A stretch of DNA of 12,339 bases. Origin: Bacteroidetes bacterium UBA7368. Its GTDB lineage: Bacteria; Bacteroidota; Rhodothermia; Rhodothermales; UBA10348. How positions within the stretch are numbered: position 1 is the first letter of the stretch; each line of letters opens with the position of its first letter. Location of the stretch: assembly GCA_002469915.1 (NCBI GenBank), contig DKOG01000171.1:1-12339 (forward strand), given 5' to 3'. A program made the translations under genes and the position numbers. The notes under the pieces were generated by a model that was given only the letters and a program-made list of their open reading frames with translations, had not been told where the DNA came from and did not search any database. This document shows positions 8,358-12,339 of the stretch, piece after piece.

Positions 8358-9590
8358 ATGGCTCGCCAATTCGACGTACCAGATTTTTACAAAAGCCCAT
8401 TGGTTTCAAAGGTCAAGGGAGCTCGTCAACTCCTTGATCCGAGGAAAAAGGATTTGTCTCCTTCCGTCCTAGACTTTGGACCCGTGCGCTTTAAGCTGGC
8501 CAGACATTTCGGCTTTTGTTATGGCGTGGAAAATGCAATTGAAATCGCCTACAAAGCAATTTCTGAAGCAAACGGGAGACGGATTTTTCTGCTCTCAGAA
8601 ATGATCCACAACCCCCACGTAAACGAAGACCTTAAAGCCAGAGGCATCCAGTTTTTGCGCACCACATCCGGAAAGCAACTGATCCCATTTAGTGAACTGA
8701 AGGCAGAGGATATCGTGATTATCCCAGCGTTCGGTACCACCCTAGAGACCCAACAGCTCTTAACTGATATCGGAGTTGACGTTGAGGCCTACAACACGAC
8801 GTGTCCCTTTGTGGAGAAAGTCTGGAACCGATCCTTGCAAATTGGCACGAAGAACTACACGGTGGTCGTGCACGGAAAACGATACCACGAAGAAACACGT
8901 GCTACGGTTTCCCACGCTCAGGCTGTCGCGCCTGTCATCGTAGTTAGAGATCTGGAAGAAGCTGAAAAACTAGCTTCCGTTGTTCGTGGAGAAAAGAACG
9001 CTGACTATTTCTTTGAGCACTTTTCAGAGCGATATAGCCCGGACTTCGATCCAAATAGAGATCTGCAACGGCTAGGTGTGGTGAACCAAACCACAATGCT
9101 TGCAACGGAAACGACTGAAATTGCCGCCCTCTTAAAACAGGCCGTTTTGGACAGAGATGGAGGTGCCGAGCTAGATAGCTTCGCAGACACCAGTGATACC
9201 TTGTGCTATGCAACCAATGAAAATCAGGATGCTACGCGCTTTCTGATAAATGAAGGAGCAGATCTAGCCATCATTGTGGGAGGCACTAACTCTTCGAATA
9301 CTAGCCACCTTGTTGAGTTATGCGAAGAAGTCATGCCTACTTATTTCGTCAGTGGGGACAGTAATTTGATATCGAATACAGAGATCCGGCATTTCAATTA
9401 CGAGTTTAAACGCTACGAAAGGTCCCACGATTGGCTTCCCAACCAAAAGCCTGTCGATATCCTCCTCACAGCCGGTGCCTCCTGTCCTGATGTGTTGCTA
9501 GATCGAGTAATGGAACGCATCTGTTCTTGGTTTCCAGATACCCGATCGGCAGAGGAAACATTGCAACCGTTTATGAACCTCAACAGTTGA
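8358..9590 (+). CDS. ispH: 4-hydroxy-3-methylbut-2-enyl diphosphate reductase (IspH/LytB), long form
   Basis: IspH is the last enzyme of the MEP pathway. It reductively dehydroxylates HMBPP to IPP and DMAPP using a [4Fe-4S] cluster. The three cluster cysteines are present: C54 (GFCYGV), C149 (NTTCPFV) and C376 (GASCPD). Substrate-binding residues are also visible: H84 in IHNPHVNEDL, H177 and E179 in GKRYHEET, the NQTT element, and SNTSHL in the C-terminal lobe. At 410 aa it is ~90 residues longer than E. coli IspH. Its HEET and HNPxVN variants fit the plant/cyanobacterial-type branch, which has an N-terminal extension (here about 40 residues) and an insertion between the second and third lobes (FFEHFSERYSPDFDPNRD). 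It therefore implies isoprenoid synthesis by the MEP route, not mevalonate. The ATG start follows an in-frame stop just upstream at 8349. A lipoprotein gene begins 5 bp after its stop codon. Confidence 0.96.
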   Translation: MARQFDVPDFYKSPLVSKVKGARQLLDPRKKDLSPSVLDFGPVRFKLARHFGFCYGVENAIEIAYKAISEANGRRIFLLSEMIHNPHVNEDLKARGIQFLRTTSGKQLIPFSELKAEDIVIIPAFGTTLETQQLLTDIGVDVEAYNTTCPFVEKVWNRSLQIGTKNYTVVVHGKRYHEETRATVSHAQAVAPVIVVRDLEEAEKLASVVRGEKNADYFFEHFSERYSPDFDPNRDLQRLGVVNQTTMLATETTEIAALLKQAVLDRDGGAELDSFADTSDTLCYATNENQDATRFLINEGADLAIIVGGTNSSNTSHLVELCEEVMPTYFVSGDSNLISNTEIRHFNYEFKRYERSHDWLPNQKPVDILLTAGASCPDVLLDRVMERICSWFPDTRSAEETLQPFMNLNS

Positions 9591-9595
9591 GCGCT

Positions 9596-10171
9596 GTGCG
9601 GACACGCTTCTTCCTCATATTGACCTACACGCTTGCCGTATTGACTCTAACCGCATGCTCCGTTTTTTCAACTCGTGAGCCGGAAGATCCATTGGCCGAA
9701 TCAGGGACGTTTGATCAGCCTGACACGCCGGAGCAAGTGATAGACAATATTCAGTTCTCTATCGCCGAACTGAATACCCTCAATTATCGAAGATCCCTGT
9801 CTGAGTCGTTCACGTTTCGCCCTTCTGCTTCGGCCCAAGCTCGGGAATCCGTATTTGCCTCATGGACTCGGTCTCAGGAAGAGCAGTATTTTTCAGCCCT
9901 TACGGCTGCAGCCGCCCTCAATGTCGGGCATGTTTTAGCGCTCAATGACCGGAGCCTGACCCTCGTTGCTCCTGATGAATTTGTTTTAGACGCTACCTAC
10001 GTATTGAATATCAATCACAGTCGCGCTGAAGTACCCAAACAGGTGCAGGGGAGACTCGTATGGGTCTTAAAACAGGGTTCTGACGGATTATGGTCTATTT
10101 TAGAGTGGACTGATCAGGAATTGGGATCCGAGCCCTCCTGGAGCGATCTCAAGGCTGAGTTCATGAAATAG
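9596..10171 (+). CDS. Putative lipoprotein, NTF2-like shape, first of a tandem pair
   Basis: This is a 191-aa protein of unrecognised function with a lipoprotein signal: RTRFF, a hydrophobic stretch, then lipobox LTAC with Cys at residue 21. I chose GTG at 9596, 5 bp after the ispH stop, because it places the signal peptide at the N-terminus. TTG at 9587, overlapping the ispH stop, is an alternative; the longer frame back to 9527 would bury the signal and is unlikely. The mature part has an acidic linker (REPEDPLAES), a helical region (PEQVIDNIQFSIAELNTLNYRRSL), then strands ending in LWSILEWTDQE (W166, W171, D173). Helices first and a strand pair with a W-x-x-x-x-W-x-D end are features often seen in NTF2/SnoaL-like envelope proteins, but no family motif proves it. 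It resembles the next gene product in layout and at both ends. Confidence 0.8.
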   Translation: MRTRFFLILTYTLAVLTLTACSVFSTREPEDPLAESGTFDQPDTPEQVIDNIQFSIAELNTLNYRRSLSESFTFRPSASAQARESVFASWTRSQEEQYFSALTAAAALNVGHVLALNDRSLTLVAPDEFVLDATYVLNINHSRAEVPKQVQGRLVWVLKQGSDGLWSILEWTDQELGSEPSWSDLKAEFMK

Positions 10172-10194
10172 CACCTTTGTTGCGATATTGAGCA

Positions 10195-10701
10195 ATGCGC
10201 ATTGCCCTCATCATATTGGTTCTCAGCACAAGTGTCGCCGCCTGCAATCCATTTGCGCCGGCCCTTGAAGAGGGCAATCCATTCGGTGACCTGCTGGGGG
10301 ATCCGACAACGGTCGAAGGCTTTTTTACCAATTTCCGAAACGCCTACGAACTGAGAGACCTGTCCCTTTACGAAACGCTGCTAGATTCCTCGTTCATCTT
10401 TGTTTGGCATGACTTTGATGCTCAAGTGGACCGGGAATGGGGCTTTGCACAGGATCTTGAAACCACTCGGCGGCTCTTTCAGAACTCGTCACTGATTCGT
10501 CTGCAGTGGAATCAAATCATCACTCAAGACGAACTGGAACGCTTCATTAAAATGCGTATCGTTCGCTCCTTCAATCTAACGGTAACGCTCGAGCAAGGAG
10601 ACGTATTCAGGACGGATGGGAACGTCAACTTCCAGCTCGTTAGACCCGATTCTGTTTCATCATGGCGATTGAGACGATGGCGAGATGAAAGTGAACTGTA
10701 A
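10195..10701 (+). CDS. Putative lipoprotein, NTF2-like shape, second of a tandem pair
   Basis: This is a 168-aa protein with a clear lipoprotein signal (RIALIILVLSTSVAAC, Cys17), followed by two NPF tripeptides (NPFAPALEEGNPFGD) in a short linker. The body starts with a helix (TTVEGFFTNFRNAYELRDLSLYETLL), then a strand (SSFIFVW), helices and beta strands, and ends SSWRLRRWRDESEL (W157, W162, D164). The helix-first layout and the closing W-x-x-x-x-W-x-D match the preceding gene, which suggests an old duplication. The overall form fits NTF2-like/SnoaL-type folds that often bind small hydrophobic ligands; this is inference. The start lies 23 bp after the preceding stop and the ATG has no Shine-Dalgarno. 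No catalytic motif is visible, so function is unknown. Confidence 0.82.
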   Translation: MRIALIILVLSTSVAACNPFAPALEEGNPFGDLLGDPTTVEGFFTNFRNAYELRDLSLYETLLDSSFIFVWHDFDAQVDREWGFAQDLETTRRLFQNSSLIRLQWNQIITQDELERFIKMRIVRSFNLTVTLEQGDVFRTDGNVNFQLVRPDSVSSWRLRRWRDESEL

Positions 10702-10798
10702 AGAGGGTTCAAAGCTGGGAAACGGCTCCTCGACCGTCCAAGATTGCCCCGGCATAATTGACAATTTTTACATGTTTATGCACCTCTCTAGAGCTAAA

Positions 10799-10826
10799 TT
10801 GGCAGCCCCCGTTTATCTGATATATA
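10799..10826 (+). promoter_or_regulatory. Candidate sigma-70-type promoter for the M20 peptidase gene
   Basis: The 137-bp gap at 10702-10838 is the largest in the window. It is AT-rich at its 3' half and contains TTGGCA (10799-10804), 16 bp, then TATATA (10821-10826). Both boxes match the consensus at 5 of 6 positions. Predicted transcription starts only about 6 bases before the ATG at 10839, giving a nearly leaderless mRNA. A second good -35-like TTGACA at 10758-10763 has no matching -10 box. No terminator-like hairpin with a T-run was found in this gap. Confidence 0.4.
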
Positions 10827-10838
10827 GCGTATCCGCAC

Positions 10839-12206
10839 ATGCAAAAGGCTCTTTCCTACACCGATGCAAACTTTGACCGATTCGTAGAAGAACTCAAAGA
10901 TTTCCTTCGCATTCCTTCAGTCAGTACAGATCCGAACCACAAAGACGATGTAAACGCAGCGGCAGAGTGGGTTGCTCAGAACATGCGGGACATGGGTACT
11001 TCTCATGTGAAAATCATGCCGACCGATGGGCATCCGATCGTGTATGCGGAGCACATGGTGGACCCATCCAAACCTACTATTCTGGTGTACGGGCACTATG
11101 ATGTTCAGCCACCTGACCCGCTCGAGTTGTGGGATTCCGAACCGTTTGATCCAGTAGTCAAAAACGGAGACCTGTATGCGCGCGGTTCATGCGATGACAA
11201 AGGACAGATGTTCATGCATGCCAAGGCCGCCGAATCCTACTTCAAAGGCACAGGAAGCATGCCTCTGAATGTGAAGTGGATCTTCGAAGGCGAGGAAGAG
11301 ATTGGCTCCGTCCACCTTCCCAAGTTTTTGGAAGATAACAAAGACATGCTCGCTGCCGATGTTGCGGTCGTTTCTGATACAGCATTGTTCGGGACGGGTG
11401 TTCCATCCATAACCTACGGCCTTCGCGGGTTGGCTTATGTTCAGGTGTCCTTAGAAGGACCCGACCGAGACCTTCATTCTGGTGTGTATGGTGGAGCCAT
11501 TGAGAACCCCATTAATGCGCTCGCAAAGATGATTGCAGATCTGCACGATGAAAATCATCGTATCACAATCGATGGGTTCTACGATATGGTCATGCCGCTG
11601 ACCGACGAAGAACGAACAACGTTCGCTAGCCTACCGTTTGACGCGGACGAATGGGTTGCTGAGGTGGGTGCTTCAGAGTCCAAAACGGAAGCAGGCTATT
11701 CTGTACTAGAAGGCACGACGGCCCGCCCAACGCTAGACTGTAACGGTATTTGGGGTGGATTTACGGGTGAAGGAGCTAAAACCGTTCTTCCTTCACTGGC
11801 CCACGCCAAGATTTCCTGCCGCCTCGTCCCTGGACAAACACCAGAAGAGATTACAGACAAGTTGCAGGCGCATTTCGAGAAGCATTGCCCTCCTACAATG
11901 AAGCTCACTTTCGAAGATTTGCATGGTGGCCACGGAGCCCTTGTTGACACCAATAGTGATGCCATGAAAGCTGCCTCTGAAGCCATGGAAGGGGTTTACA
12001 ACGAAAAACCATATATGGTGCGTTGTGGCGGTAGCATCCCGATTGTAGCAGATTTCAAAAAAATTCTAGGTCAGGAAACGGTATTGATGGGCTTTGGACT
12101 CGATTCAGATGCCATCCACTCCCCTAATGAAAAATTTGGGCTAGATCGATTCCGCGCAGGAATCGATACCATCATCCGCTTCATGTCCATTTACGCGACC
12201 AAATAG
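10839..12206 (+). CDS. M20-family metallopeptidase (dipeptidase-like)
   Basis: This is a two-zinc hydrolase of the M20 family, closest in pattern to the CNDP/dipeptidase branch, 455 aa. Expected metal and catalytic residues are all present: H86 and D88 in GHYDVQPP, bridging D119 in SCDDKGQ, catalytic base E153 and ligand E154 in EGEEEIGS, D180 in VSDTALF, and H427 in DAIHSPNE. H213 in DLHSGVYGG matches the residue donated across the dimer interface in this branch, and the lid/dimerisation domain lies around 190-320. There is no signal peptide, so it is probably cytoplasmic and cleaves dipeptides or similar short substrates; the substrate cannot be fixed from sequence. It follows the largest gap of the window and probably has its own promoter. 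ATG 10839 is the natural start because the family's N-terminal helix begins at once (FDRFVEELKDFLRIPSVST). Confidence 0.94.
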   Translation: MQKALSYTDANFDRFVEELKDFLRIPSVSTDPNHKDDVNAAAEWVAQNMRDMGTSHVKIMPTDGHPIVYAEHMVDPSKPTILVYGHYDVQPPDPLELWDSEPFDPVVKNGDLYARGSCDDKGQMFMHAKAAESYFKGTGSMPLNVKWIFEGEEEIGSVHLPKFLEDNKDMLAADVAVVSDTALFGTGVPSITYGLRGLAYVQVSLEGPDRDLHSGVYGGAIENPINALAKMIADLHDENHRITIDGFYDMVMPLTDEERTTFASLPFDADEWVAEVGASESKTEAGYSVLEGTTARPTLDCNGIWGGFTGEGAKTVLPSLAHAKISCRLVPGQTPEEITDKLQAHFEKHCPPTMKLTFEDLHGGHGALVDTNSDAMKAASEAMEGVYNEKPYMVRCGGSIPIVADFKKILGQETVLMGFGLDSDAIHSPNEKFGLDRFRAGIDTIIRFMSIYATK

Positions 12207-12232
12207 TTCTCATCACTTCCCGAACCAGCGTT

Positions 12233-12339
12233 ATGAAATATGTATTCGCTCAGGTGGTCTTTATAGCCCTCCTAGTGGGTTGCTCCACCCCTGAAGTAGC
12301 CGAAAAATCTCCGTTCACCGGCAATCCTTGGCCCGAGAT
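12233..12339 (+). CDS. Lipoprotein N-terminus, truncated by the window edge
   Basis: An ATG at 12233, 26 bp after the M20 gene, opens a frame that runs off the right edge (35 complete codons). It encodes MKYVFAQVVFIALLVGCSTP, a clean lipoprotein signal with lipobox LVGC (Cys17), followed by a short polar linker and SPFTGNPWPE. The body is not visible. A Trp-Pro-Glu-Ile start after the linker reminds me of secreted M24-type (Xaa-Pro peptidase-like) proteins, but 19 residues cannot support that. If so, it would pair with the upstream M20 peptidase. Confidence 0.75.
   Translation, partial: MKYVFAQVVFIALLVGCSTPEVAEKSPFTGNPWPE

Noticed and set aside
10715..10745. ACGG...CCGT hairpin after the second lipoprotein as a terminator
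   Set aside because: The stem is only four base pairs with an eight-base loop and no T-run follows.
10685..10876. Small forward frame across the gap before the M20 gene
   Set aside because: It overlaps the end of the lipoprotein gene and the start of the peptidase gene, covers the promoter, and shows no signal or domain.

Overview
The window holds nine protein-coding genes, all on the + strand. They are packed tightly, with gaps from an overlap to about 137 bp. The leftmost gene is cut by the window's left edge and the rightmost by its right edge. I saw no RNA genes, insertion sequences, CRISPR arrays or phage genes, and no gene-free stretch longer than 300 bases. The region reads as a chromosomal housekeeping and envelope cluster, not an accessory island.

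The organism is a Gram-negative (diderm) bacterium: it has a TamB/AsmA-like envelope protein, an MCE-type (Mla) lipid transporter and several lipoproteins. The best guess is the Bacteroidota or the related Rhodothermota/Balneolota. This is inference, based on near-balanced base composition, no recognisable Shine-Dalgarno sequence before any gene, a long 'plant/cyanobacterial-type' IspH, and a Tgt lacking the usual zinc-binding cysteines (a trait I recall from Bacteroidota Tgt sequences).

Layout from left to right: (1) bases 2-4510, the C-terminal 1502 residues of a TamB-like protein; (2) bases 4586-7152, a compact three-gene MCE lipid transporter, mlaE (permease), mlaF (ATPase), mlaD (periplasmic MCE protein); (3) bases 7170-8297, tgt, for tRNA queuosine modification; (4) bases 8358-9590, ispH, the last enzyme of the MEP isoprenoid pathway; (5) bases 9596-10701, two small lipoproteins that look like distant tandem paralogues with an NTF2-like shape; (6) bases 10839-12206, an M20-family metallopeptidase behind its own likely promoter; (7) from base 12233, the N-terminus of another lipoprotein.

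The functional theme of the first half is lipid traffic between the two membranes. TamB-like proteins are thought to form a hydrophobic groove spanning the periplasm, and MlaEFD is an ABC-driven lipid transporter. The second half is general metabolism plus envelope lipoproteins. No clearly new multi-gene system is visible. The points most worth checking are the complete loss of the Tgt zinc site, a perfect 31-base inverted repeat inside tgt, the TamB-Mla gene pairing and the lipoprotein pair.
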